Shown here in pieces: positions 29,953 through 39,935 of a DNA stretch of 64,000 nt. How positions within the stretch are numbered: position 1 is the first letter of the stretch; every line of letters starts with the position of its first letter. The stretch is taken from assembly GCA_010279815.1 (NCBI GenBank), contig QEOQ01000559.1:264776-328775 (forward strand), written 5' to 3'. Position numbers and translations under genes: made by a program. This DNA is from Brachionus plicatilis (lineage: Eukaryota; Rotifera; Eurotatoria; Ploima; Brachionidae). The notes under the pieces were generated by a model. The model was not told the origin of the DNA, did no database searches, and saw only the letters and a program-made list of their open reading frames with translations.

Positions 29953-32290
29953 TTAGATAAGATCTACATTAGATCTTAGCATACATTTATCAATTAATGT
30001 TTCTGAATTCATATTCATTGATCTTTTATCGCTAACTAGTCCACAAATACTAAAAAAACGCTCTATAAAAGCACTCGAAGCCGGAATTGAAAATACTTTA
30101 AGTGCAACTTTGTAAATTAGAGGCATTTTATATCCATATTCACTCCAAAATCCATTTGATGTTTTTTCCAAGTTTGTTTTTTCTCTTATTAACTCCAAAA
30201 AAATTGATCTTTCTCTTCGAATAACTTCAATTTTATTAATTCTTTCAATATCATTAGCAGATTCAAACGGTTTAGATTTTACCAATGACATTAATAACCC
30301 ATTTTCGTTATTTTTATAGCTTCTTGTTTGATTGTTCTGTGACTGTTCAGATCTTGGAATATTTTCTTCAGGTTTATCATTCAATAGAAACGTGACTGTC
30401 TCTTCAAAAGCTTGCAAGCAATCTGTAGTATAATCTGAAGCATATTCCTTATCGAACCAAAGTTCTAATTTAGATGTTTTTAGTATAGCAGCTAATTTGT
30501 AAATTTTAGAGTTGAGTTCAAATTCAAATTTTCTCTTAAGTTCTTTTTTTAACTCTTTAACTAGCCTTCTCTTTTCTCCTTGAAATTGAGACTCATCGTA
30601 TGCGTTGAATATTATTATTAAACTAGGGATTACATCGCCTATTTGCCAGTCACTTTTTTGTGAAAAAAGTGAAATTGTATACATAGGGTGAAGTACTTTC
30701 AAAAATTCAATAATTTTTTCTTTACTTACAGGACACTTATTTGTTTCATTGAACAACTCTTTTTCATACGCATTATAAAAAGCTTCAAGCATTAAATATG
30801 ATGAAGACCAACGAGTCCCATTTTCGCATCGTAGTTTTGCTTTTTTTAAATTATAATTATAGGAAAGAACGTTTGAACGTCTAATTTTTGATGCAAATTT
30901 TGACAGCTTCGCTAGGATTTTTCTAAATGAATTACACGTCTTGATTGCACATCTAACAGCGACATTAATTTTGTGTGCTGCACATGAATATCTTGGAACA
31001 GAATTTGTTCCAAGTTGAATATTTAGAAAATTAATAGGGTCACTAAAGTTTTCATCAAATACATTTGATTCGACTGTGTGTTCTTCGCTGATTCCTTCGG
31101 ATAGATTTTCATTTCTCTGTTCTGCAGGCTGAGAAAAGTGATCATTTCTATCTAGTTGATGCTCAACTTCCTGGTCTGTTGGTTGAAATTCATTGCCTCT
31201 TTTTTCGAAATGAGTTTCGACAGATTAAGATTGATCTTCTTCTTCTACAGTATTTTGTTCAAATGAGTTATTTTGTAAATTCTCAGCTAGATAAGATTCT
31301 TCTTCTTCTGTAACTTGTCTTATCTCATTATCATTTTGCTTAATTGAGTAATTAAATTCGTTTTGAATACGAATATCATCAGCTTCTTGATTTGAATTAC
31401 TAACTCTTTGTTCTTCAAAAAGTAAATGGTTCGCAAAAATAATTTCTTCATCAAAAAGAGTATTCTCATTCTGCTTAAATAACCTTACCAGAGCCGATCC
31501 TTCATTACAAACAACACCACAAATTTTAGTTTTATCAAATTCATATTGATTTATAATCTTCTCTACACAAGCTTTTATTGATTCTGCGTTTCCTGAACCA
31601 CTTGTGTTAATCATACCAATAACTCTAATTTCTTTATGACAGTTTTTGAATATCATTGCAGATGCGAGGGCAAAGTACTGTACATTAGATAAGTTTGACC
31701 AAAGGTCGATTATCAAACAAATCCAGAATGAGCTTTTTAACTTTTCCTGCAAACGATCTTTCAATTGTAATTTTACTTGTGGAATAATTGTTGTCATAAA
31801 AGTATAGGCACACGGGAGTTTAAATGATATAAGAGATCGTAAATATGGATTTCTGAGTTCGTTGACTGCAGAATTCGAAGTTAGAAAGTACTTAATTAAT
31901 GTAATTAAGTTATTATCAACTTTCCATTTTGTTTTCGTTCTACTCGAAAAATTAACATACGACTCAAGCCAATTTTTCAAATTAGAATGGTGTCTTGTCA
32001 AGTGTTTTTTCAAATTTGACGATGCACCTATTTTGGCCTCATAATTTTTTTGGCATAACAGACATTTAAAATTAATACATTCTTTTGGAGCTGTTTCAAA
32101 ATGATTATTACATTCGAAGAAATTTAATACTGGACTATAATAGTTAGGTAAATCACGAAAATAAAAAACCTTTTTCTCAAAAATTCCTTGCAATCCTTTT
32201 TCCAATATTTGGTTGATTAGCTCCGAGTCTAAAAAAATTGAATTTAAATAACTCTTAAAAAAATTTATAAAAATCTCTTTGAATATCTTT
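29953..32290 (-). pseudogene. hAT transposase, one in-frame stop
   Basis: One frame is open from about 32290 to the stop at 29953, except for a single TAA at 31225-31227. In order: a BED-type zinc finger (FKCLLCQKNYEAKI, then HLTRHH), an RNase-H-like region with SFWICLIIDLWSNLSNVQYF as the first catalytic block, an acidic insertion containing the stop, SAAHKINVAVRCA-like and WSSSYLMLEA blocks, and the C-terminal dimerisation domain (YKVALKVFSIPASSAFIERF, SICGLVSDKRS). No ATG occurs at the start of the frame, so the first exon is probably upstream (candidate at 32916-33101). The stop would remove the second half of the catalytic domain. Confidence 0.88.
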
Positions 32291-32915
32291 TTTTAAATTA
32301 ATAACCTTTTATTAAATTTCTTAATTGTCTTTTTTTTCAAATAAATAAATGAAATTTTTAAAAAATTTTCCCAAAAAGTTGCTAATTGCTGAGATAACAT
32401 TAACGGTTTTAAACATAATAAAGGATAAAAAGAAAGGGACAACATTCATACTTGTACGTTTGGTAAAAATATTTAGGATTATATTAGGTTTTAAAATTTT
32501 TTTGAAAAATTTTTATTTTAGATTTATTTTAAAATATAAAAAAGTCAATTGAAATTATTAATACATTAATCAGTCACTTAAAAAGATAAGGGTAATAGCC
32601 TATTGATAAAATATTAAAGTAAACAAAATGTGTTGTTAGCAACACAATTCAGGAAATATTCTAAAACCTTAAAAATTTTAATAGAATTATAAATCGAATA
32701 ACTTAAAAAAAAAATTTTGATAAATTTTTTCAATAAAATAAATTTGAATAGAATAACGTGATAAATCGTAAATTTCTAATTGTCAAAATTTAAAAATTTA
32801 AATTTAACGAAAAAATCTATTAAAATTTTTTTTGTTAAATTTTAAACTAAAATTTTTGATGATACAGTTGAAAAATAAATAAAACCTAATTACTATTTAT
32901 TTGAACACTCTCGGT

Positions 32916-33101
32916 TTAGTTTGTTTGCTGCATTGTCCGACTAGCCTGACTCGATTGAGAGTCTTCGCTCGCTGGTTGTGATTGAGAACTTTGAGTTTCG
33001 CTACTTGCTTGGATCACATTTGAATTTAATCGAGCTGAAATTCTTGAATTTCGAGTATTTCTTGAATTTGTTGCATTCGAAGTTTGTCGTTTGGGTGGCA
33101 T
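32916..33101 (-). CDS. Possible first exon of the hAT transposase
   Basis: 61 residues from a true ATG (MPPKRQTSNATNSRN), Ser/Gln/Asn rich, in the hAT element upstream of the transposase frame and on the same strand. Basic N-termini of this kind precede BED fingers in many hAT transposases. I could not fix the splice sites, and it could be a separate small ORF. Confidence 0.4.
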   Translation of the reverse strand: MPPKRQTSNATNSRNTRNSRISARLNSNVIQASSETQSSQSQPASEDSQSSQASRTMQQTN

Positions 33102-33372
33102 TTTTATAATTTATTTTAATCTAAAATTTTGATTTTATTTTTATCTTAAAATGTATTTGAGTTAAATTGAAATCAATTAAAATAAGATTTTAAATTTTTA
33201 TTTAATAAAAATTGCTTGGAAAAATATTATTTTGGCATGCAAAATTTTGTTAATTTTTTAAATTGAATTTTAAACATAAAACTTCTTTTCTTTTCAAAAT
33301 TAACATTATTTTTAAAAAAAAATTAAATTCCTTAAATAAAAAAAATTATGAACGCGAGTTTAATACCAACTA

Positions 33373-33540
33373 AACGAGTACGAGTAAAAGTAATTACTCG
33401 AGTAATACTCGTCAAACGAGTACGAGTAAAAGTAATTACTCGAGTAATACTCGTCAAACGAGTACGAGTAAAAGTAATTACTCGAGTAATACTCGTCAAA
33501 CGAGTACGAGTAAAAGTAATTACTCGAGTAAAACCTGTCT
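33373..33540. repeat. 42-bp tandem repeat in the hAT subterminal region
   Basis: Four copies of a 42-bp unit containing ACGAGTACGAGTAAAAGTAA, then TTACTCGAGTAATACTCGTC. Each has a CTCGAG palindrome. The opposite end of the element (29620-29695) carries about one and a half copies. Subterminal repeats of this kind are typical transposase-binding sites in hAT elements. Their expansion on one side is recent. Confidence 0.85.
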
Positions 33541-33614
33541 AACGAGTGCGATTTTGGGTACGAATACAATACTTGTACTCGTGTGAAAACTCGTCTTTGT
33601 TTCGAGTACAAATG

Positions 33615-33968
33615 GCCATTGTGAAATTTCTTACAAAACTTCCAATACAAAAATTAAAAAATTATATAACTTTTGTTCTTAAAGTCAAAAACTTGTTCTG
33701 TAAGTGAAACAAAGTGAAACAACTGTTGTTTCACCTTCTGCAGAAGTCTGCAAAATCTGTGCAAATAAATTCCGCTTTTTTTTTTAAACTTTTAAATAGG
33801 GTGCAATTTTGCAGAATTTGCATAGATTTTGCAGACTTCTGCAGAAGGTGAAACAACAGTTGTTTCACTTTGTTTCATTTACAGAACAAGTTTTTGACTT
33901 TTAGAACAAAAGTTATAAAATTTTTTAATTTTTGTATTGGAAGTTTTGTATGAAATTTCACGATGCCG
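33615..33968. mobile_element. hAT-type MITE nested in the right end of the hAT element
   Basis: 354 bp, almost wholly palindromic: arms of about 160 bp (GCCATTGTGAAATTTC..., mirrored by ...GAAATTTCACGATGCCG) around a 30-bp centre. The exact 8-bp duplication TACAAATG (33607-33614 and 33969-33976) splits the hAT terminal repeat. There is no coding capacity. Confidence 0.9.
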
Positions 33969-34173
33969 TACAAATGTATGTTGATAATATAAAAACCTCT
34001 TTATAACGAAACCTCTTTAGTAGAAAACTAGAAAATTAGACTATGTAACTAATCTTATTTAAAATAAACCTTGATAGAACGAATTTGCGAAAAAAAGTTA
34101 ATTGACATAAGAACAAATAATTAATGTCTTGAAATAAGTATGAAAAAGAAAATTGATTAGATAAACATTAAAA

Positions 34174-34668
34174 ATGAACAATCAAACGATGAAAAGTCAA
34201 GCAAAAAAAAGAAAAATTATTAATATCAATACTAAAATTGCGATTATCAATAAGAGTAAAGAACGAAATTCTACATCATCAATCGCGCAAGAATTCGGCC
34301 TTTCAAACTCAACTGTTTCGACAGTTTTAACTAATAAAGAAAAAGCTGTAGAAAATTATCAAATCAGTACTGTCCAACCGGATAGTAAAGAAACTAGAAA
34401 GAAATACCTGTTTGAAATGAATTCGGAAACAAAATTTGCCAATTTATTAATATATTAATAAATGTGCGTGGACGAATTTTTAGATCTTTGAAGATTGGCT
34501 CGAAAAGATCAATTTAAAAGTTAAAAAATGCAAAACAAAAAAATAGCACTCGTTTTAGATAATTTTAGTGGCCACAAGACAGAAAAAAAGTTTGAAAACG
34601 TTGAGCTAAAGTTTTTTCCAGCTAACTGCACTTCGGTTATCCAGTCGCTTGACCTGAAATTTTTGGAA
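34174..34668 (+). pseudogene. Pogo-like transposase remnants
   Basis: 34174-34458 encodes a Psq/CENP-B-type N-terminal helix-turn-helix (KKRKIININTKIAIINKSK, SSIAQEFGLSNSTVSTVLTN). From 34528 a second piece encodes the end of the DDE domain (KKIALVLDNFSGHKT, VELKFFPANCTSVIQSLDL) with the second catalytic Asp in LDNF. The centre of the transposase is deleted between them. The deletion predates or accompanied loss of activity. Confidence 0.85.
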
Positions 34669-34905
34669 CCAAAAATATTTTTTTATTTTTTTCCCATTCA
34701 TTCATAATGAAAACCTCTATATAACGAACCTCGTTATAAGGAACACGTTTTTCTGGAACAGAGTGATTCGTTATAACGAGGTTCGACTGTATATATTAAA
34801 AAATCTAAATTTTTTTAATTTATCTTATAGATGCTAAAGCTAAAAAAATTATTTTTAAACCTTGCAATATATTTAAAAATTAAAAATAAATGAAAATAAT
34901 ATTAA

Positions 34906-35136
34906 ATGATTCGCAACTATTTTGTTTCGGACGATGAATTTGATATGAATCCAAGATTGGAAACTGAACAATCTGAATCAGAGCCAGACGAGGAAGATGT
35001 TGAAGTTTATTCTAGCTCAGATTTAGAAAGTGAAGATTATACAGAAAAATTTGAAGAAATTGAAGACATGGAAATAGACGACCAATTTTCGTCATCACAG
35101 AGAAAATTTTTGATGGAAAAGATTTTCTTAAATTAA
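34906..35136 (+). other. Short acidic ORF, unassigned
   Basis: 76 residues beginning MIRNYFVSDDEFDMN and continuing Ser/Glu/Asp rich. It lies just outside the pogo element. Acidic N-termini like this occur in piggyBac-type transposases and in many host proteins. No domain is visible and no downstream partner was found. Confidence 0.25.
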
Positions 35137-35225
35137 ATAATCTTGATTGAGATCATTTAGTCATTTTAAGAGAAAAAACTTAAAGGATTGTGGTCTGCAA
35201 AAGTCCTAGGATGATATATAATATA

Positions 35226-35620
35226 TGGCAAGATTCTTGTATCATGAATACATTTTTTACCTTAGATTTATATAGTATTTTTTAAAGTAAAAATTATATA
35301 TTTTTTTTTGACATATAAATAATACTTTTAATATTTTCATTCACTTAATTTTTTTTCTCTACTAAAGATTATTTTCATTATTCATTTTTCATTGAACAAA
35401 ATAAATCTAAATATTTAAAAATATATTCAAACTTTGTATTTCGATTATTAAAAGATTATTAATAAATGGATAATGATTAAAAAATTGAAAAAAAAAATTA
35501 AGTGAATTAAAATATTAAAAGTATTATTGATATGTCAAAAAATAATATATAAAATTTACTTTAAAAAATACTTTATAAATCTAAGGTAAAAAATGTATTC
35601 ATGAAATAAAAATCTTGCCT
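35226..35620. repeat. Foldback repeat with about 130-bp arms
   Basis: GATTCTTGTATCATGAATAC, then ATTTTTTACCTTAGATTTAT (35230-35275) and onward, is mirrored by 35488-35615 (TCTAAGGTAAAAAATGTATTC, ATGAAATAAAAATCTTGCC). The arms are imperfect and the spacer is about 130 bp. Non-coding MITE-like. Confidence 0.75.
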
Positions 35621-35911
35621 TATTCAAAATTGAATTTTTATCATTTGAGAAAGACAAGCTTGTGTATCGCCACAAGCAAAAAAAGTCTAAGTGTCCAGAC
35701 TCAGTTGGATTCAACTCGACTTGCATTTGGTGATTTTTATTAATTATTGAAAAAAAAATTTCTTTTTCTACTAAAAAATTCTTTAAAAAATTAAAAAAAA
35801 TGTTTATTAAATTGATCAAAATGATCTCAAGAATTTACGTGATGCTTTTTTTTATTATTTTTTTTAGATGATTATTTTTCAAAATAAAATAAATTAAATA
35901 AATTAAATAAA

Positions 35912-36008
35912 TGTTTAAATAAATTTTTTTGCCACTCATTTAAATAAATCAAGTCTTCTAATTTTAATTTCTAATGTAAAAATAATAAAAAAAAATTTGA
36001 ATAAAATA
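35912..36008. repeat. Left copy of a 97-bp direct repeat flanking the Penelope-like element
   Basis: Matches 39821-39917 almost base for base (GCCACTCATTTAAATAAATC, AAGTCTTCTAATTTTAATTT). The right copy is next to the CFAP44 stop codon, so this copy is probably duplicated CFAP44 3' flank. Confidence 0.85.
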
Positions 36009-36010
36009 TA

Positions 36011-36862
36011 TCTAATCACCCTGATCATATTTTTGAAAATATACCTGTTTCTTTAATTACAAGGATTAGGAGAATATGCACATGTTATATAGATTTTCTG
36101 GCTCATTCAAGAAATTTGATAATTCAACTGGTTAAACAGGGATATAGTTTAAAAAAAGTTATGGGAATTAGTCGTAGTATAGGTTTGAAAAACAGAGAAG
36201 AATTATTACCATATAAAATTAAAATAATGCTAAAAGTAATAGTTTAAAATATTTTGTCAACTTTGAAAAGAATTTTGGACAGTTAAATAAGATAATTAAA
36301 GAATCGTTTGATAAAGTAAAATTGAACTTAGTTTATATCAAAGATAAAGATTTAATGATTGTGAATAAAATTTATAAAAACTTTTTTTGGTTCGATTTTT
36401 GTTCTCAATTTCAATCTGAATGACTCAAAAAATTTTTTTTCAAACAGGTTCAATAAACAAGACTGTAATATTTGTCAATTTACTGTAAAAAGTTATTGTG
36501 TAAAATATAAAAATTATTCTCTACCTATTTTATGTGATTCTAATTGTGATGCTACTGGAATAGTTTATATAATAAAGTGTTTAAAATGTAAAGAATTTTA
36601 CATCGGAGAATCGAAAAGATCAGCTAGAAAAAGAATTTTAGAACATTTATACACAATAAATAAGTTTAGAAAAAATATAAGAAAATCGCTCTGTAATTTT
36701 GACAAATGTTCCGAAGTCTCGATTCATTTCAATTTAGATGGTCACACTGATAAAGATTTTTCTTTTTCAATATTCAAATCAAATATTGATAATGATTTCA
36801 TAAGAAAATCAACTGAAGCCGATTTAATTAATTTATTCATTAATTCCAAATTCCAATTTTAA
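36011..36862 (+). pseudogene. Penelope-like RT C-terminus and GIY-YIG endonuclease
   Basis: First frame 36011-36247: SNHPDHIFENIPVSLITRIR, FLAHSRNLIIQLVKQGYSL and LLPYK, the region downstream of the RT palm in Penelope-like elements. A shift and a stop follow (36250-36420, VNFEKNFGQLNKIIKESF). From about 36449 one clean frame runs to the stop at 36862. It has a Cys-rich linker (DCNICQF, CDSNCDATG), then the GIY-YIG nuclease: GIVYIIKCLKCKEFYIGESK, RSARKRILEHL, and later STEADLINLFI with the metal-binding Glu. The 5' half of the RT is missing. The nuclease nicks target DNA in this class. Confidence 0.88.
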
Positions 36863-36993
36863 ATAAAAAAATCTATAAGTTGGATAAAATTAGAAACTTA
36901 ACATTTTCTTAAATTCATTGTATAATTGTAAATTAAATTTAGTTATTATTTCAAATAATGAAAAAATTTTATAATTTTTATTCTTAACAAGTC

Positions 36994-37018
36994 GCGGAGG
37001 GGACTTCGTCCCCTCCGC
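36994..37018. other. GC-rich perfect hairpin
   Basis: GCGGAGGGGAC, loop TTC, GTCCCCTCCGC: an 11-bp perfect stem with 9 G-C pairs in a region of about 80% AT, 130 bp after the endonuclease stop. It could act in element RNA (3' recognition or termination). Confidence 0.75.
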
Positions 37019-37389
37019 ACCTCCCCTGCTTTATTGGTTTATCGGGTTTTAGTAGAGTTATTTATGTTTTTTTTAAACTTTTTTATTTAATAGCTAGCAC
37101 GAAGAATACAAAAGGATAAAGGTTTTATTCTTTCCTTTGAGTTTTATTTTGCTATCGTAAAATTCAGATATAAATTTTGCCGATTTTGTTCCCGTAGTGG
37201 GCTTTTAGACTAAGAAATTACAAACGTTAGTAGGCCTTGAATTGAATTGAATTCTTCTAATAGTTTATGATTTTTTTCATATTAGCGGGTAGTTTTCATT
37301 TCCGAATTAATGTAAATATTTGTATTAAGCCCAGTTTCTAAAGCTGACAAAAAGTGTTCATTGCCCGAAATACTAGATTTTCTTGCTGA

Positions 37390-38239
37390 AAAAAAATGTA
37401 TTGGTATTTTTTCAATGCAAGTTTTTCTTTTTTAAAATTTTGCCCTCAGAAATCGATTTATTTATTGATCAAATATAGATATTCATCTTTAAACTTAAAT
37501 AAAAGTGATAAACATAGAAATCGAAGTAAAGTTCTTTTTTTCAGTGCAAAATAAACATAATCCGACCATATGAAAATGTCGATTCCCATCTAGGGATGTA
37601 ACGGGTGGTGATTATTTTCGTTTGAATAGAGGATGAAGAGTGTTCGTCGTCGTTGCATCAACTGCAAATTCTGATAAAAATAGTTTTTTTTCTAGACAAA
37701 TTGTTTTACTCAAAATATATTCAAAAATTGAAATTTTTTTAAAAATGTAAATTTTCATACAAAAATTCCAATACAAAATTTAATTCTTATTAAATGAATG
37801 AATGGAGGAACTTTAAAGGTGAAACAGAAAATTTTCCATTTAACAAAAAATACAAAGAATTATTTTATTTTTTTAATTGAATTTAGTGAAATTTAGTGAA
37901 TGCTTCTTGTTTTTTAGCCTCATTTGATAAAGCATAATCACCAAGATAAAAAACATCTTGTTCTAGGATTTTCTGTGATTCTCCTTTTCTGTTTCCTCTT
38001 TTAGAATATTTTCCAGCTCATTTTAAAATTTTTTTATCCCTAGAAAGTCCCATTTTTTTATACCGTTAAAGCCCGGTCGGGTCAATTAGACCTGGCAATC
38101 ATTTTTTTGATTTTTTGGCCAAAAATAAGAGCATGAATAAAGATGAATATTTATATTTGATCAATAAAGAAATCGATTTCTGAGGGCAAAATTTTAAAAA
38201 AGAAAAACTTGCATTGAAAAAATACCAATACATTTTTTT
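37390..38239. mobile_element. Foldback element, about 100-bp arms
   Basis: Left arm 37390-37490 (AAAAAATGTATTGGTATTTT, GCCCTCAGAAATCGATTTAT) and right arm 38140-38239 (AAATCGATTTCTGAGGGC, AAAATACCAATACATTTTTT) are nearly exact reverse complements around 650 bp of non-coding sequence. Confidence 0.85.
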
Positions 38240-38327
38240 ATGGACTTTTTTTTAATCTTTTAAGCCAAATCTTTAAATTTAAAGAATGATCTGAACTCCT
38301 TTTTTACTTGTTTTTTTTAAATTAATT

Positions 38328-39256
38328 TGGTTTAATTTTTTGTATTTGAATTACAAAATGTATCCAATGTTGAAATAACATTGAAAAAGTAGGATATTTC
38401 AGTTTCAAAGAAAAAATAATTTTAAGTTAACATTGCAAACATGAAAAACTTTGTTTTTTTTATAAATTCTGACTTTGAGTTTGTGATATGATGATCTTTA
38501 AGAAAATATTTGTAGTTTAAAAAACTATCTAAGATCTGTTTGGCATTTATTTAAAATTGAGCATTCAATACATTGCATCAAACGAACTTCAATTATCACT
38601 AAAGTAAAAGTTTTTAAAGAAAAAAAAAAGAAGTTTATGGGTCTAGTCGGTTAGGTGAACAATGGTTCATCTATTACTGGAACAATTTTTGTTCTCAGGT
38701 TTTATGAACCATTAGTTAACCTAAACTAAAAATTGTTCTCCTAATATTAAAGTTTTTCACCTAATTTGACATTTGATCACCTTTATGTGAGCAACAAAAT
38801 AGATGAACTTATAGTTCACAAAACCCAAGAACAATTGTTTGCATAAAAGGTAAACTATGGTTTATGTATCCGACTAGACCAAGTTTTTCAACGATTGAAT
38901 ATTAAGAAAAAACCTAAATAAATATTTTATCTTTTTTTTCTTTTTAATTATTTTTTATATTATTATATCTTATTTAACTTTATTTTTAATTTTTTTGTTT
39001 TACATATTTTTATTCTGAAGGTTGGTATAGGTACAGATAAATAAGTAAGTTATTTAAAAGTAAAATAAAGAATTTTCAATATTTTTTTCAAATTTCTAAA
39101 TAATTCAGGAATTTACTATTCTATTAAAAAAAGAAATATGAGTGCTTAAAATTATTTTTTATTTGAAACTGAAAAAAATATTTGAAACATCGCACTTATT
39201 CAATGTTATTTCAACATTGGATACATTTTACAATTCAAACAAAAAAAATTAAACCA
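38328..39256. mobile_element. Foldback element, about 100-bp arms, second family
   Basis: Left arm 38328-38427 (TGGTTTAATTTTTTGTATTT, AATGTATCCAATGTTGAAAT) mirrors 39144-39256 (ATTTCAACATTGGATACATT, AAATTAAACCA). The interior (38575-38910) recurs at 63555-63960. It repeats GGTGAACNATGGTTCATCT and AGTTTTTCAACGATTGAATA, and contains LINE-tail-like TTATTCTGAAGG near 39010. Confidence 0.85.
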
Positions 39257-39582
39257 TTTCTTTTCTAATTTTGAATTTTTTCCCACAATTTTTTTTAAAT
39301 GTAATTGATTAACCGCCTAATAAAAGCTTAAATTTTTCAAATTCAAGACAATTTGTAAAGTTTATATTTGTTTTAAAATTAATAAAAAATGGAGGAAGAG
39401 TGCAAACCTCATATACAAATCCTTTAACATAGCGATTCGCAAATTTTTTTTCCTATCTTTTTAACATGGAAAAAAAAAAGAAATTTTATTTATAGTATGT
39501 TAAAAATGAAGTATAATAAGTTTTTCTTTTTTTCATAATAAATAAATTTTTAAAAAATTGTAATTCTCGGTCATCTAGATTC

Positions 39583-39612
39583 TGAAGAAGGCCTATCGGT
39601 CGAAACGCGTCG
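39583..39612 (+). ncRNA. Hammerhead-ribozyme-like core
   Basis: CTGAAGA (the CUGANGA box), a short stem-loop (GGCC, TATC, GGTC, with one extra A), GAAAC, a two-base loop GC, and GTC. That is the order of the hammerhead catalytic core with a minimal stem III (AC/GT) and cleavage after C39612. Stem I looks weak. Hammerhead motifs are known in Penelope-like elements. Activity is unproven. Confidence 0.5.
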
Positions 39613-39820
39613 TTTTCTACAAAATTGTTTTTTATATTAATAAATTTTAAAATTTTAATTGTTTTATTCGAAATAAAAATAAATTTATTTAAATATTTCC
39701 ATGTTTCTAATTTTCAATTTAATCATTAAATCAATACTTTTATAAGAATTCATTCAGATTATATAACGCAAATTTTGTATTCTTTTTATTCAAAATTAAA
39801 AATTTGTTAATAATTTTTGA

Positions 39821-39917
39821 TGTTTAAGTAAATTTTTTTTGCCACTCATTTAAATAAATCAAGTCTTCTAATTTTAATTTCTAATGTAAAAATAATAAAA
39901 AAAATTTGAATAAAATA
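39821..39917. repeat. Right copy of the 97-bp direct repeat, CFAP44 3' flank
   Basis: Partner of 35912-36008, 18 bp beyond the CFAP44 stop codon on the transcript side, hence within its likely 3' UTR. Confidence 0.85.
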
Positions 39918-39935
39918 AGAAAAAAACAATGAAGA

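Larger units (their letters stand above)
29535..33980 (-). mobile_element. hAT DNA transposon nested in the pogo element
   Basis: Terminal inverted repeats start CATACATTTGTACTCGAAAC on the left. The mirror is at 33980, where the right arm is split by a MITE. The 8-bp target duplication TTGATAAT is exact (29527-29534 and 33981-33988). The inverted repeat extends over more than 100 bp (CAAAGACGAGTTTTCACACG and beyond). The transposase reads on the minus strand. An 8-bp duplication and the transposase fold identify the superfamily. Confidence 0.93.
29434..34789 (+). mobile_element. Pogo/Tigger-like DNA transposon (host of a nested hAT)
   Basis: The left end CAGTCCTATCTCGTTATAGC and right end (reverse strand) CAGTCGAACCTCGTTATAAC are the pogo/Tigger type of terminal inverted repeat. 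A TA duplication is present on each side (29432-29433 and 34790-34791). Internal repeats of CCTCTTTATAACGAA near both ends are subterminal. Coding remnants of a pogo transposase lie at 34174-34668. About 4.45 kb of its length is the inserted hAT element. Confidence 0.88.
36009..39820 (+). mobile_element. 5'-truncated Penelope-like retroelement with later insertions
   Basis: Coding sequence of a Penelope-like element starts immediately after the left direct repeat and ends at 36862. The remaining 3 kb is non-coding and includes two foldback repeats (37390-38239 and 38328-39256). Near the right end is a hammerhead-like core (39583-39612), a motif known from Penelope-like elements. The 97-bp direct repeats would be an unusually long target duplication. 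Confidence 0.7.

Noticed and set aside
33348..33542. Regularly spaced 42-bp repeats that could suggest a CRISPR array
   Set aside because: There are no unique spacers, the units are directly adjacent, and they belong to the hAT terminal region of a eukaryotic genome.
34906..35136. PiggyBac transposase call for the acidic ORF
   Set aside because: Only an acidic N-terminus is present. There is no DDD catalytic region, no TTAA-flanked ends and no Cys-rich C-terminus nearby.
35912..39917. LTR retrotransposon interpretation of the 97-bp direct repeats
   Set aside because: The repeats lack TG...CA ends, primer-binding site and polypurine tract. The internal coding is Penelope-like GIY-YIG, and one repeat is CFAP44 3' flank.
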